Shown here in pieces: positions 35,581 through 48,000 of a stretch of 64,000 bases of DNA. The translations under genes were made by a program, and so were the position numbers. The notes beneath the pieces are model-generated. The model did not search any database and was not told the origin of the DNA. It worked only from the letters and a program-made list of their open reading frames with translations. Source of the stretch: Perkinsus olseni (lineage: Eukaryota > Perkinsozoa > Perkinsida > Perkinsidae). Each line of letters opens with the position of its first letter. Within the stretch, counting starts at the first letter, position 1. The stretch spans positions 59,648 to 123,647 of the forward strand of contig JABANP010000125.1 in NCBI GenBank assembly GCA_013115135.1, read 5' to 3'.

Positions 35581-37298
35581 ATGCCATCGCTTGCTGTCGA
35601 CGCCGCTTCTGTGGGAGAATCGAAGCCCCGTACCCTGCCTGAAGCTGTGGAGCCGACTTCGTCTGTTCCCTTCCAGGATGAAGTTGCCTGGAGTATACGT
35701 GTTAAGGATTACATCACAGTAGCTTGCCATAGGTAAGGCTTGGGAGTCCGCAAAGTGCCATATGGCTTTCACGCAGGTATCAACTGTTGTCGACATTCAT
35801 GATGGCGTTGGTTGCTGTTCTGATGGCCTACCTCATCCACGGCGATGCATTCGGGTGGTTGCAGCAGAACAGTAGGCGTCGCAGGGCTCCTCACAATTCC
35901 GTCGTATTACCGGTCCTGTCAGGTACACTGGCTGCCTCGGTTGCCATCTTTGCGTTGGTCACTCAACGTTATTTCTTTTCTACGAGGAGTGTCTACTGTA
36001 TCGACCACTGCGAGTTCAATCCACCTGATGAGTGGAAAGTGTCTCGTGCCGACATTGTTAAGTTGCTCTCCACCGATCACAATATAACGCCTGGTAGCCT
36101 CGATTTCATCGAGAAGCTCCTGGCTCACTCGGGAACTAGTGATCACACCGCGTTCCCTCCCAACCTGGTAAGGGCTCTTTACCGGGCAGGTGTGAGAACT
36201 CATATCGTACCTATGTAGGTTAAAAGCCTCAAAACTGGCGAGCGTTGGTCGGCGACCTTGGAAGATTCCCGTGAGGAAGCCGAGGCGACCATGGGCGGAG
36301 CTTTGCAAGGCTTGATGGATAAGACAGGCATCACGGCTAAGGATATCGACGTAGTCGATATGTTTGTTATTGCTTTGTGCTCTATTTTCCAAGGGTCGCC
36401 TGTAATCTCCGGTCGTTGTGTGATCGTCAGGTTCTCATCGTCAATTGCTCCCTCCTGTCTCCTACTCCGTCCCTCTGTGCCCTCCTCGTTAATGAATTCG
36501 GCATGCGCAGTGATGTACTAACCTACAACCTGTCAGGTAGGGATGCTGGACGAACAGCGCTGCACGTGACGGGTCTTCTCATCAGGTATGGGATGCAGTG
36601 CTAATGGTGTATCGATCGACCTCGCGCAACGTGTCCTGCAGAATCCGAAGAATATGAAATGTGTGGTCATCTCGACTGAGTCGATCGCCCAAGCTATCTA
36701 CACCGGCAACGAGCGTGGCTTCCTCGTCCAGAACACACTCTTCCGTTGTGGTGCCACCGCTATCCTCCTCACCAACAAGCCCGATACTCGTGCTAAGTAT
36801 AAGCTACTCAATGTGGTTCGTGCTCAGTTGTCTAAGGGCGATGATGACTACGGCTGCGTATGGGAGGCTGAGGACGAGGAGGGCTACAAGGGAGTGTTCC
36901 TCGCTAAGAATATTGTCGACGTTGCTGGGAAGACTATGACGGTCAACTTCAAACGACTGGTTCCTCGTATTTTGCCCATCCCGGAATTGCTTAAGGTTGC
37001 CTTTAACAAGAAGTATGTCCCATCCTTCAAGAAGGGCATCAATCACTTTTGCATTCACGCCGGTGGAAGGGCAGTTTTGGAAGGTGTACAGAAGAACCTG
37101 AAGTTGAGTGACCGCGATATTCTCCCATCTAAGTTGTCCCTGTATCATATGGGTAACACCAGTAGCAGCTCCATCTGGTATGAACTAGGTTTTACGGAGC
37201 GCTCTGGTGACTTGAAGGCTGGTCATAGGATACTTCAAGTCGCGTTTGGCAGTGGGTTCAAGTGTAACTCCATGGTTTGGCTTTGCCTTCGCAACTAG
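35581..37298 (+). CDS. 3-ketoacyl-CoA synthase, paralog B
   Basis: Six exons: 35581-35732, 35777-35871, 35923-36167, 36219-36350, 36431-36536 and 36586-37298. The intron positions are the same as in paralog A. The start MPSLAVDAAS is shared in form with paralog C. Membrane segments LSTFMMALVAVLMAYLI and LAASVAIFALVTQ come first. The triad is intact: Cys in [15 protein letters not shown], His in CIHAGGRAVLEG and Asn in [13 protein letters not shown]. Intron 2 (51 nt) has no stop and is a multiple of three, so its retention would give a slightly longer protein with a basic insert between the two membrane segments. B and C agree over most of their length, including introns 1, 2 and 5, which points to recent duplication or conversion. 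Confidence 0.92.
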
Positions 37299-38146
37299 TG
37301 ACCATCACTGGTGGAAAAAGGCTTCTTATTTTTCGCTGTCTCTTTCGTACCCCTATGTTATGGTCGGAACGTTTGTCATTGGATTTTTCTGAAGAATATA
37401 GACAGCAATTTTCCCTGAGCTAACTTTTCGAGTTGTCTGTCGATGTAAGTGCAAGTTCGTCTACCCTCAGCTGATAAGCACGCCCAAACACACCATCATA
37501 TTCTATTGGTCTGCAGAAATGAGGGATTGAACAAGGCAGGTGAAGCACGACCGAAACAGCACCTCTCCATGAGGTACAGAGGTTCTCTAAAGAATGCCTA
37601 TCGAGAAGGATCATGGGGAGCACGAGTTCTCTTGCTTATCCTAGGCTCGAACCTCACTGCCGCGCTCGTCCTTTGATTAAATGCACGCATGCACAGGGGC
37701 TCGTCCCCACTCACCGCTTCTGACAAAGAAGTAGGACTCTAGTGAACGATCGGAAACCCTCTGGATGCACTGCATGGTAATCCGCTCCACCACGGACAAG
37801 CAGGATCCGTCGAGTGCGGCTTCATGAGCAGCTGAATGATTCGGGCACTTTGGTCGTGGACCTGCCGGCCTAAACTTTTGACGAGTCATGAAGCTTCCCT
37901 AGCCCTGAGCTTCAACCTCATGGGAGGTGCTCTCCTTGGCGTTTATGGTAGCGGTCTCCCCTTTCCTGTTGATGTCACAAGTCGGCGTGGTATCTTATGA
38001 GAGGCTGGCTTAGCTACTGACACAAAGAATGTCTCCCTTCTTTTGCTGGCGGGCCCTGGTCGGGGTCATTGGATGTCTTCATGCCGATACTAGAACTCTT
38101 CCGCTTTAGAGAGATTCCTCCCTCCCCTAACTCGCCCTTGGTCACA
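37299..38146. other. Spacer between synthase paralogs B and C
   Basis: No gene recognised. Homology between B and C starts inside exon 1 (at CCTGAAGCTGTGGAGCC) and not upstream of it, so the promoters differ. Confidence 0.5.
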
Positions 38147-39886
38147 ATGCCCTCGGTCGCCGCCGACTCGAAAATCGCTGAAGAGAAAAAAAGCTCTCCT
38201 CTCCCTGAAGCTGTGGAGCCGACTTCGTCTGTTCCCTTCCAGGATGAAGTTGCCTGGAGTATACGTGTTAAGGATTACATCACAGTAGCTTGCCATAGGT
38301 AAGGCTTGGGAGTCCGCAAAGTGCCATATGGCCTTTCACGCAGGTATCAACTGTTGTCGACATTCATGATGGCGTTGGTTGCTGTTCTGATGGCCTACCT
38401 CATCCACGGCGATGCATTCGGGTGGTTGCAGCAGAACAGTAGGCGTCGAAGGGCTCCTCACAATTCCGTCGTATTACTGGTCCTGTCAGGTACACTGGCT
38501 GCCTCGGTTGCCATCTTTGCGTTGGTCACTCAACGTTATTTCTTTTCTACGAGGAGTGTCTACTGTATCGACCACTGCGAGTTCAATCCACCTGATGAGT
38601 GGAAAGTGTCTCGTGCCGACATTGTCAAAATTCTCTCCACCGATAAGAACCTGACCCCCGAAAGTCTTGCTTTCCTGGAAAGGCTCCTGTCCAAGTCGGG
38701 GACCAGCGACCACACAGCGTGGCCACCAAATCTCGTACGGACCAAATGTTACTTCGCAGCCGGCCGACGTCGAGACGTTACCCTGTGGTAGGTCAAAAGC
38801 CTCAAAACTGGCGAGCGTTGGTCGGCTACCTTGGAAGATGCTCGTGAGGAAGCCGGAGCGGCCATGGGCGGTGCCCTACAAGGTCTGATGGAGAAGACAG
38901 GCATCACGGCTAAGGACATCGATGTAAGTCAAGATCATTACTTAGAGGGTTTACCGTCACTTCTTGTGTGTAGCTTTTAGAGGATCCGTTGAAAACTGAT
39001 GTCATCCATCATGTCCAGGTTCTCATCGTCAATTGCTCCCTCCTGTCTCCTACCCCGTCCCTCTGTGCTCTACTTGTCAATAAATTCGGCATGCGCAGTG
39101 ACGTCCTAACCTACAACCTGTCGGGTAGGGATGCTGGACGAACAGCGCTGCACGTGACGGGTCTTCTCATCAGGTATGGGATGCAGTGCTAATGGTGTAT
39201 CGATCGACCTCGCTCAACGTGTCCTGCAGAATCCGAAGAATATGAAATGTGTGGTCATCTCAACAGAGTCAATCTCTCAAGCTATCTACACCGGCAACGA
39301 GCGTGGCTTCCTCGTCCAGAACACACTCTTCCGTTGTGGTGCCACCGCTATCCTCCTCACCAACAAGCCCGATACTCGTGCTAAGTATAAGCTACTCAAT
39401 GTGGTCCGTGCTCAGCTCTCCAAGACTGAGAATGATTACGGCTGCGTGTGGGAGGCCGAGGACAAAGAAGGCTACAAGGGAGTGTTCCTCGCTAAGAACA
39501 TCGTCGACGTTGCTGGGAAGACTATGACGGTCAACTTCAGAAGACTGGTTCCTCGTATTTTGCCCATCCCGGAATTGCTTAAGGTTGCCTTTAACAAGAA
39601 GTATGTCCCATCCTTCAAGAAGGGCATCAATCACTTTTGCATTCACGCCGGTGGAAGGGCAGTTTTGGAAGGTGTACAGAAGAACCTGAAGTTGAGTGAC
39701 CGCGATATTCTCCCATCTAAGTTGTCCCTGTATCATATGGGTAATACCAGTAGCAGCTCCATCTGGTATGAACTAGGTTTTACGGAGCGCTCTGGTGACT
39801 TGAAGGCTGGTCATAGGATCCTTCAAGTCGCGTTTGGCAGTGGGTTCAAGTGTAACTCCATGGTTTGGCTTTGCCTTCGCAACTAA
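38147..39886 (+). CDS. 3-ketoacyl-CoA synthase, paralog C
   Basis: Exons are 38147-38298, 38344-38438, 38490-38734, 38792-38923, 39019-39124 and 39174-39886. The start MPSVAADSKIAEEK aligns with that of paralog B. Coding sequence and introns 1, 2 and 5 are almost identical to B, while introns 3 and 4 differ strongly. The mosaic fits patchy gene conversion. Intron 2 is again 51 nt without a stop. The Cys, His and Asn of the condensing triad are all present. The 3' flank after 39886 differs from that of B. Substrate chain length cannot be predicted from sequence. Confidence 0.92.
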
Positions 39887-40234
39887 ATTTTCCGGTCAAA
39901 GAAGGCTTTTTGACTTTTCTCCTACTATTGGTATGCATCCTACTTTGATGCTTAACTCTTTTGTCACCACTATTGTGAAGAATACCACATCAACAACGCT
40001 CACTCACTCACATACTTGATCTTTTCCATGCTCGATCGGGCTTGGTTTGTTAATTATGGTCTGCTGTTGGGGAATGAAGGTCCGATCTTGAAGTGAGTTC
40101 AAGGACTGAGAAGGCGTTCAGGGGCGGTGTGCTATGGTGGATAGGCCCAACGTTAGTGACTGGTTCGCATTCCGAGATTGAATGATGTTTTTTGAGGAGC
40201 GAAGTGGCGAGCGACGATTGAAACACCTCTCAGC
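39887..40234. other. Short intergenic region
   Basis: Upstream of the secreted-protein gene. Nothing recognisable. Confidence 0.4.
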
Positions 40235-41309
40235 ATGATTCACTTCTTTTTCGTCCTATTTCAAGCCCCTCTTACAGCCCTCGCTGGGGGACCAGCTTGC
40301 CAGCTCACGTCACCCTCCCGCGTGGCGATCACCGGTAAAGGCGGCAACGAGAAAGTCGCCTTCAAGGTTGCCTGTAGTGGCATCATGACAAATAGAAGTG
40401 CCTCCCAGGCCTTCCGCGACATGACTTTCACTCCTCCTGGACTGGCCCTTATCCACTCTTCTGTTGATGCATCAGCCGACGGCGTCTACGATTTCACGTA
40501 CGTCATCAACACCCAGCTGGCCTTGTCAAAGCCTGGCGTGTACACCATCACGGTCACGCTCGACGACGATCCTAATGTACAGCTTCACTTCGAGATCGAC
40601 ATGTGCAGTGGACTGTCTTGCCGCGAGTACAACTTCGTTATCACCACCACCCCTGGCGAGAGCGCCTTCGATATCCCGGCTGGAGACGAGACTGACATCT
40701 CAATCAAGGCCACCTCAGGGATGCCGTTAGCTCAGTTTAACGAGAATCCCTTCCCGCCGGACATCTACTGTGCATACGGCGAAGTGGCTGTCCCTGGCGA
40801 TTCCACTCCCAGAGGAGATCAAACTAAAAGAAGCATGCCGATGGTTCCACCGCAGATTCAGCAGAATTATGCGAAGCGATCCTAGAATTGCCGAGAATCG
40901 CCTCAGAGTTCGTCCGACTGAGTCTCAAGTCGGACGGACGTACAGAGCCTGTTGGACATTCTCGAGTGATCGGAATGCTACGCTCGTGCGGTACGCGAGG
41001 GACAACATGGGCAACCTGGTGGCTTCAGATGAGAAGACGGCCTGTCTGAATGGCAGGGTAATCCCAGCCATGGAAAGGAATCAATCTGATGCAATGCCGG
41101 CCGTGAAAGAAGAAAAACCTGTTGCTACGGGCCGCCGCCAAAAGGCGTCATCACGGCCTGTTCGAGCTGTCTTGAAGCAAACCATGAAGCCTGCCTCCGC
41201 GCCGGATAGCTTGAAGATTACAGGACCGAGCTCAGCCGGGGACTCTTCAATGAGGGCATCTCCTCTGCTGATATCTATGCTTTTGTGCTTCGCCCACATG
41301 TGGCGTTGA
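40235..41309 (+). CDS. Secreted, possibly GPI-anchored surface protein with a frame break
   Basis: The ATG at 40235 opens with a signal peptide (MIHFFFVLFQAPLTALAGG). An all-beta-looking domain with paired Cys follows (LTSPSRVAITGKGG, FTYVINTQLALSKPGVYTI, FEIDMCSGLSC). After DIYCAYGEVAVPGDSTP the frame soon stops. One base over, coding continues as EEIKLKEACRWFHRRF, through a Cys-containing and then Lys/Ala/Pro-rich part. It ends in SPLLISMLLCFAHMW, a short hydrophobic C-terminus with small residues (SSAGDSS) just before it, as in GPI signals. The step coincides with a CCC at 40808-40810. No family is recognised. A surface role is inferred from the two end signals only. Confidence 0.5.
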
Positions 41310-41599
41310 GTGTTCACCGAGCAAGACGTCGGATTTACCCGACTTTGTCATTCACCCCCTTGTTGCCATGTATTGTTAAATGTGTTCTGATCATCCACTT
41401 GTCGTGTTAATAGTACGGTTGAGCAATCTGAGAATATTCGGGTGACGGTAATCGTCGTGAGCCGCCAAACGACAAGGAAGATTGCCAGATTTCTTGACAT
41501 CATGAGGAGCTACAGCTCTTTCGGGCTGTTCAGTAAACTTCAGCAAAAACTATTCCAGAACTCGCTAGGCTCTAACAAAACTCCGGCAACCTTCATTCG

Positions 41600-41665
41600 A
41601 GTAGTCTAGTGCGTTTGACGGTTGCGTCGTCACTCGTACCACCCAGGTTCGATCCTCGCCAGCGA
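41600..41665 (+). repeat. tRNA-like remnant
   Basis: GTAGTCTAGTGCGTTTGACG resembles a D arm and CAGGTTCGATCC a B-box, but the stems do not pair. Probably a tRNA-derived repeat remnant. Confidence 0.35.
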
Positions 41666-42060
41666 TTGCCTTGGTACTTTGGATGAGCATCCCGAAATTG
41701 GCCGTCCTCAGCTGTGATGTCACGCGCCACGAAACTCTCAGCAAAGCTTTTACCAATTCCTAAATAACTCATTCTGGAATGCGTTTCAGAACCGATTCCG
41801 AAGTTCACTGAACATGTTGGGAACCGATTCTGGATCCCGATTCCGCCAAAACTAATTCTGGAATGCATTCTGAATTTCGGAATAGGTTTACTGAACACCC
41901 CGTTTGCTTTCTGTAAACCAGTCGAGCGCTTCGTATGGTGAGTTTTTCGAGTGAGATTGGTCAACCTCGAGGAGTCTGACCCTGCTTGCTTAAGAGCCGT
42001 TGGTACTATGAGAGCAACGCAGCACGCAAAGGACACGGAGACCATTATTGTACTGAATAA

Positions 42061-42084
42061 ATGATGATGATGATGATGATGAAT
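42061..42084. repeat. (TGA)n microsatellite
   Basis: About seven units of ATG/TGA just beyond the 3' end of the Spt6 gene. Confidence 0.85.
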
Positions 42085-42086
42085 GA

Positions 42087-45000
42087 TCAATATTCTCTTC
42101 GAGATTGTTTTACGTTCCACGCGATCATCAGCGCTGCCATCCGTTCCAGGAATCGCCACCTGCAAGAGCCACCGACATCATAATCCCAGCCGGGACTAGT
42201 CCCGCGAGGCTCACCAGTGCGCTTCCATTGTCCCCACTCATCCTTCGTCCAACCACTATCATTACCGCCACTCCAGTAGCTCTTTCCCACCATAGGAGTT
42301 TTCCTGCTGTCGCCAATTTCCGCTGCCACTATTGCCACTGTTGCCCTGGTCCCATGACTGATAGCCCTACAACAGCTATCAGCAACAGGATGAGCGCTTC
42401 GAAGAGCATTACATATTTCCAGCCTCCATTGTCTCCTCCGGCGTGGCCCCAGTTACCACCGCCATGGGAGTTGTTACCCCAAGAGTTGCCCCAGGAATCG
42501 TTCTGCTTCCACGAGCTTCCACTGCTGTTCCATTTGTCGCCGGTTTGATACCACGACTGAGCCGAACCCCTAGGAGCAGTCAGGTGAGCCACAACACGAC
42601 TGCACGATCCTGACCCACCTTCCAATCCTTCCAGTTGTCATTCTGATTGTCATTCTTATGATCAGCACCTGAACACTCCAAGTGGCAGTGGGACATGACG
42701 CCACCGTGTTAGCCCACCGTTCTGATCCTCGGCGACTTGCGGCGCCCCGCGTTGGGCCTTCAAGGCTGCCTGATGCTTCTTGGCAATGTCGCGGTATTCC
42801 TTCACGTACCTACCAAGACGTCCCCGAACCACCACACAGCCAAGCCTTGGAGGGCCTACTGTTTTCGGTTGAAGAATCCCTCTTGCTTCCACCACTGTAT
42901 CAGGCGATTCACGCTCTTGAAGGGGCCAGCGTTCCACAGCTTGAACCTGGGAAAGACGCCTCCCCATCAGTCGGCAACGGCTGGTCCCTACCCCCGGTGG
43001 GTGATGTGGACCGGCTCCTCGATGACCGCGTATTTGCCGGACTGATCTCTCTTGCCCGCCCACAACAACACTGCAGCGCCTCCCATGGGCTTCCGCTCAT
43101 CCAGGGTGAGGAAATACGCCACCTTAAGGAAGGCGGAGCGATGCAGATTGCCCCGTCCCCATCGACCGCTTACATGTTTGCTAGTACTACTCAGCTTAGT
43201 AGCCACGACAAGGTTCTTCACCTGTTCGACGTTGCCGCCCTGGTACTTCTCAAAGTTGGTGAAGTCAGTCAAGTACTTCATGTACCTGTCAAACCCCGTC
43301 ATTCCAATTTCGAGAAAGGTTGATCTCACGGTTCAACGATCATGGCCTTGATCTGATCCAACTCGTCGAACTCCTCCGGTTCGCCAGGCAACTGAAGAGA
43401 GGATCGCTGAGTGATGGGTAGAGTGAGGACGGCCTGGCGGACCTTGTAGACCATCTTGGCGTTGCCTAGGGTGTTTGTTCTGCTGGGCCGCCTGCTGAGT
43501 GAATTTGCTCTTAGCTTCTTGGAAGACAAACTGCTTCACCCAGTCACTGTTGGCCCTGTTCCCTAAATCCACGAGGCGCTCCTCCCTGGATCGACTACTC
43601 GCCCGATCTAGCTCACCTTGCTTGATCTTGATCATGCAGATGTAGTGGCCTTGGTGACTCGTACTGGGCCGGAACAGGACCTCTCCGATGGGAATAGAGG
43701 GGGACTCAAGATACTAGCAACGAGATCATCAACAGAATCACCTTCAAGCGACCCTGTCAATTACCGCCATCGCTGCGCTGTGGGAGATCTCCTTATAATT
43801 ATCGTGTCTGATGATACGCCTTCCACGTATGGAGGCTGTGGCGTCAAGACCCTGCTTCTGAGTGACCACCACCTTGCCGAGACCCCGGAGTTCCCTGAGG
43901 TGATAACCGTCGACCCACTAGCACCTCCAGTCCAGGCCTCACCGGAAGTCTTCGCTCTTGGCCACGAGTCTTGGGTCCCGGTCGATGATCTCTCTCTGCT
44001 CGTAATCTGTGATGTCCTCGACTGTCACATCCACTTTGAACCTGCAGATGACCAGCGTCCACCACTCCGACCGGACGCCGGCTGCCCGCCTACACGTCAG
44101 GCTTGATATGAGTCACTCTTGCTGTGAGCAAGTCGCCTTGGTTCCAAGTACCCTTGGCATTCTCTATCTCATTGTTCCTCTGAACACTTAGCCATTCCCA
44201 CACACACCATGGCTGCAACGACCTACCTTGTCCCACTTGAAGAAGAACCCATCACAACGGTTTTGGAGCAACCGCACCTTCACCTTATCATTGAAGCTTC
44301 CGTCAATGACTTCGCATTGCACCACCGTATTCTAAGAGCCAGTCGCATGCCGACATCTCGGTATCCAGCAAGCATACCTTCCCCAACGACTGTGACGTCT
44401 CTCCAGTGCAGGCCTCGAAGACCGCCTGAGCTGTTGGAGGTTCCCAGCGAGAGGCGTAGTTATAGTAGGGACTGAGGATGATAGGACACTGCCCAAGGCA
44501 GAGCAGTAGAGGACAGCGGACCTGTGGATCTCGCTAGCAATATCTTGTTTTATGTATCCGACCATCTCCGACTTCAACGCCCCCTTATCGACCTGAGGAC
44601 ACCGTGATGATATCCTTGGCCGGCGACAGCGGGGCTGTGGTTCCCACCTCCCTATCAGTGTACTGCTCCGGAAGATCATCACTGCTCAGCATGGCGTCCA
44701 CAAGGCTCTCCAAGTTGGCCGAGACAGCGTCGAAGTCTTGCATGGTCGACTGAGGTCAGTAAAGACGTCCAAGCCAGCAGCCCTGGCAGGAGACCTACCG
44801 GCAAGCACATACGCTTCTTGATAAGGGAGAGCATGCTTTTCTCGTCTGCGGCATCCGCTGCTCCCGAGGAATGCCAAGCAATACGGCAAGCTTCCTTCGC
44901 AACTGAGAAGCGAAGCATCACTCTACTCAGCTGTGAGACCAGCCGTCCCTACCCGGCCAAGTGTCCCTCGCCAATCGAGTAAGCTCGAAGGGGTGGGGGT

Positions 45001-48000
45001 TCGAGACCGCGGCAAGCACCTCTTCGAAGGTGACGTCCTCTCCATGAACAGCACACAGAACGCCACGGGCCCTGAAATCGAAACCTAGTGGCGAAGGGCA
45101 CGGGGGTGGCGCCCTCACTCATCGAACTCAGAGTTCTCCCAGTCCATATCGGTCTTTCCCCGATGTCTGTTTTTCTTAAAGCTTTTACGCTTACCTGCAG
45201 AGAGAACACGTCGGAGTGGTCACCGATCACGGACCTCGCTGGCTCACCTGCTGCCACCGCTTGCAGGAGCTTCTCCATGTCAGGGGAGAGCCTCATGAAG
45301 GGCTGGCAGTTTTGCCAAACGACATCGCCAAGCAGCTGTCGTAGTCGGGCCTACTCCGTCACAGCAAGGATCGACCGAATGCTTTGAACACAGGACCGGG
45401 CCTACCTGCCGAGGGCTCAGACCCTTCCACGCCTCGCTGACGTCCTCCCTTTCCAAGCCTCGAACGACGACGTCTGAAAGAAGCTGAGGTTGTGCTGTGC
45501 TGAACCGATGATCTCCCTCACCGCTCCGTCTGAGGAGGATGTTGGCCTTCCTAGGTCCGAGGCCGGCCACGAACTTCAACACCCCCGACCGATGCGGGGA
45601 CCTCGCGCAGACGTTGAGATCGACTCCCACTTGGTTGACGCGTCTGATGATCTCATGCGACAGCGCCTCCCGGAGGATGAACCGATCGCAGTTGGCCTGA
45701 CAGAAGGAGGACTCCGAGATCGCCCAGGGGCCCACCTCCTCACCTGGCAAGGGTCGAGAGGGATGTCCTGAAGGGCGCTGTGGCCGCTGGGTTCATCGGA
45801 CCACAGCTGTACAGTCTCTGCTAAAGGGTCCTGCATGAACCTGCCACCACCAGGGATGCCCGCCTGACCGAGAAGGACGATGATGATGAAGGCCTACCGG
45901 CACGTTGAGAGGCCCAGCCTCTGTAGGAAGGTGAGGCCATCCTTCTCTGCTTTGTTCGACCGCATAGCTGAGGCAAGAGGACATATCAGCAAGCATCGAG
46001 TAAACCACCAGCCCGAAGGCTCACCAACAATGCGAGGTATGGTCGGGTCGCCCCACACAACCTGTGGTGACGGCAACACCGACTTGCTCTGCTTCAGGAC
46101 TGGATGGGTGGACACCAGCTGAAGACAAGACGGCATCGTCCCAGGCTAAGATGGCAGAGGTTGGCCCACCCAGGAGCAGCTGTCCGAGAGGTCCCTCATG
46201 AGGCCTCGGCAGCGAATGTCCATGGCGCAGACCACGACCACTGCGGGGACGTAGCGGGATATCTTCTCCTCGAACTTCTTCATATCAGCCTTATGGCGGT
46301 CCTCAGCTGAGCAGCGAAAACACCGTCCGAGTTAACAACGTGAAGACGTTGGTATCACCTGACTTGGGAGCTACTAACCAGTCCAACTGAGTGACGTCTA
46401 GTAGAGTTCCATCAACATCAGCCGTGACCAGGTGGCAACGTGTGCCGTTCTGGACCCTGAGGAGGAGGAGGCACCAGTGATGATGACAGCAGCAGGCCCA
46501 AGCCACTGCCCTCCCCCTACTTTTCCATCACAACAGCCGAGGCTCGGAAGTACTTCAGCTTCCTCAGCGCCACTTGACGGTCAATGTCCCGTTGACGGTC
46601 CATGAAGTCCACATCATCCATGCCTCCGTGTGGGGAGTCATCATCATCATCCCCAGCAGCCGCGGCAGCATCCTCCTCATTGGTGTCGGCCGAGTCCGCC
46701 TCGGTGCTAGGCTCGTACGGCCTTCGACCTATGATATTACCCAAAGCAGCGGCCTGCCAAGACACACAACTCAGAGGGACGATATACCAGCTCTCCTTAC
46801 GCAGCTCTCGGCGATAAGTCTATCGGACTCCCTCTTCATCCGGGCCCTGATCTCCTTCCGCATGCTGATGTAAATGCTCTGCACTGCCTGCCTGGCCGCG
46901 GCCAATACAAACTCCCTCCAGTCGTCCTGCCTCACAGCATACATATCGACCAAGCGACGCAGATAGCAGTCCTCCCCTAGCAGCGTGTTGGGCTCCGACT
47001 GCCTCGGAGACCATCGCACCCGCATTGGCCCGGCGGGACTGGGTCCACTGGTGCAGCAGAAGGCCGAGGCGACAGTACCTCATCAGAGCACCGTGGTTGC
47101 CGGCTGGGACAGGTTTATTATTTTCTAAGGCTTGGATGGCCTTGAAGATGAGACTGTAGTTGGCCGACATCTGGGCCTCGGTGAAGGTGTCCACTACGAT
47201 CTTGTCGGGGTCCTCATAGTCGGCCCAGACTATGTCAACCGTGATGGAACCCTGGGCCTCCAACGCACAGATCCGAGACCAGGTGGGGCCGATGCAGGAG
47301 CAGATAGGCTTCATGCAGAGGCGGGAGACCAGGTAGTCGGGAGAGGTGGCTGAGGGCTTGAACGCGCCAACGGGCATGGTACAGACATGAGCTCGACGCC
47401 ACAGGACTCGTCGGAAGAAGCGCCGAGTACCAATATCGGAAGCTGGAGAGAAATAGAATGCGGCATCAGGTCGACGGAGCGATGCACTTACCAATATTCC
47501 TAGCCATGAACTGAGCGAGGGCGTCGACCAGCCTCTTCTCGTTGTGGAAGATTAGACCGGACTTGCCCTGGCATTGGGCGTGGACCCAGTCAGACAGGGA
47601 CGGTCGGTCGATAACGGCAGGGGCGAAGTTATGGCCGACCAACAGGGACTCGCCGAGCTGCCGGGAATGAGCGATAAGGACGCCGCCCCACTGCTGCGAG
47701 GAGCTACCTGTTGAGGGTCCATGCCGATGACCTCCTCAAGGGCCCGATCAAGGCCTGCATCAGTGATGACTCGGTAGAGGGAGTCGTCCACACGCTGAGA
47801 TAGGTAGGGGTGCACAGACGGCAGAGGAGGGAGTCCGCTACTACCAAGTGGGATTTGTGTACTATTGCCAGACTCTCAAGGCCTGTGCTCTGCAGACGAC
47901 GAAGCTTCGGTTCCACTTGGACCTGGAAGGGAGGTTCTGATGATAGACCTGCCGGCGCATTGAGGATTGCTGTGCACAAACTGCCGAGTTCTGCTCTGCA

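Noticed and set aside
43440..43560. Frame change in the Spt6 SH2-proximal exons, considered as another +1 step
   Set aside because: A 40-nt intron with a plain AG acceptor is possible, so it was not counted with the CCC cases.
46990..47080. Apparent frameshift in the Spt6 core near an AGG codon
   Set aside because: A 40-nt GT-AG intron (gtactg...acccag on the minus strand) restores the frame.
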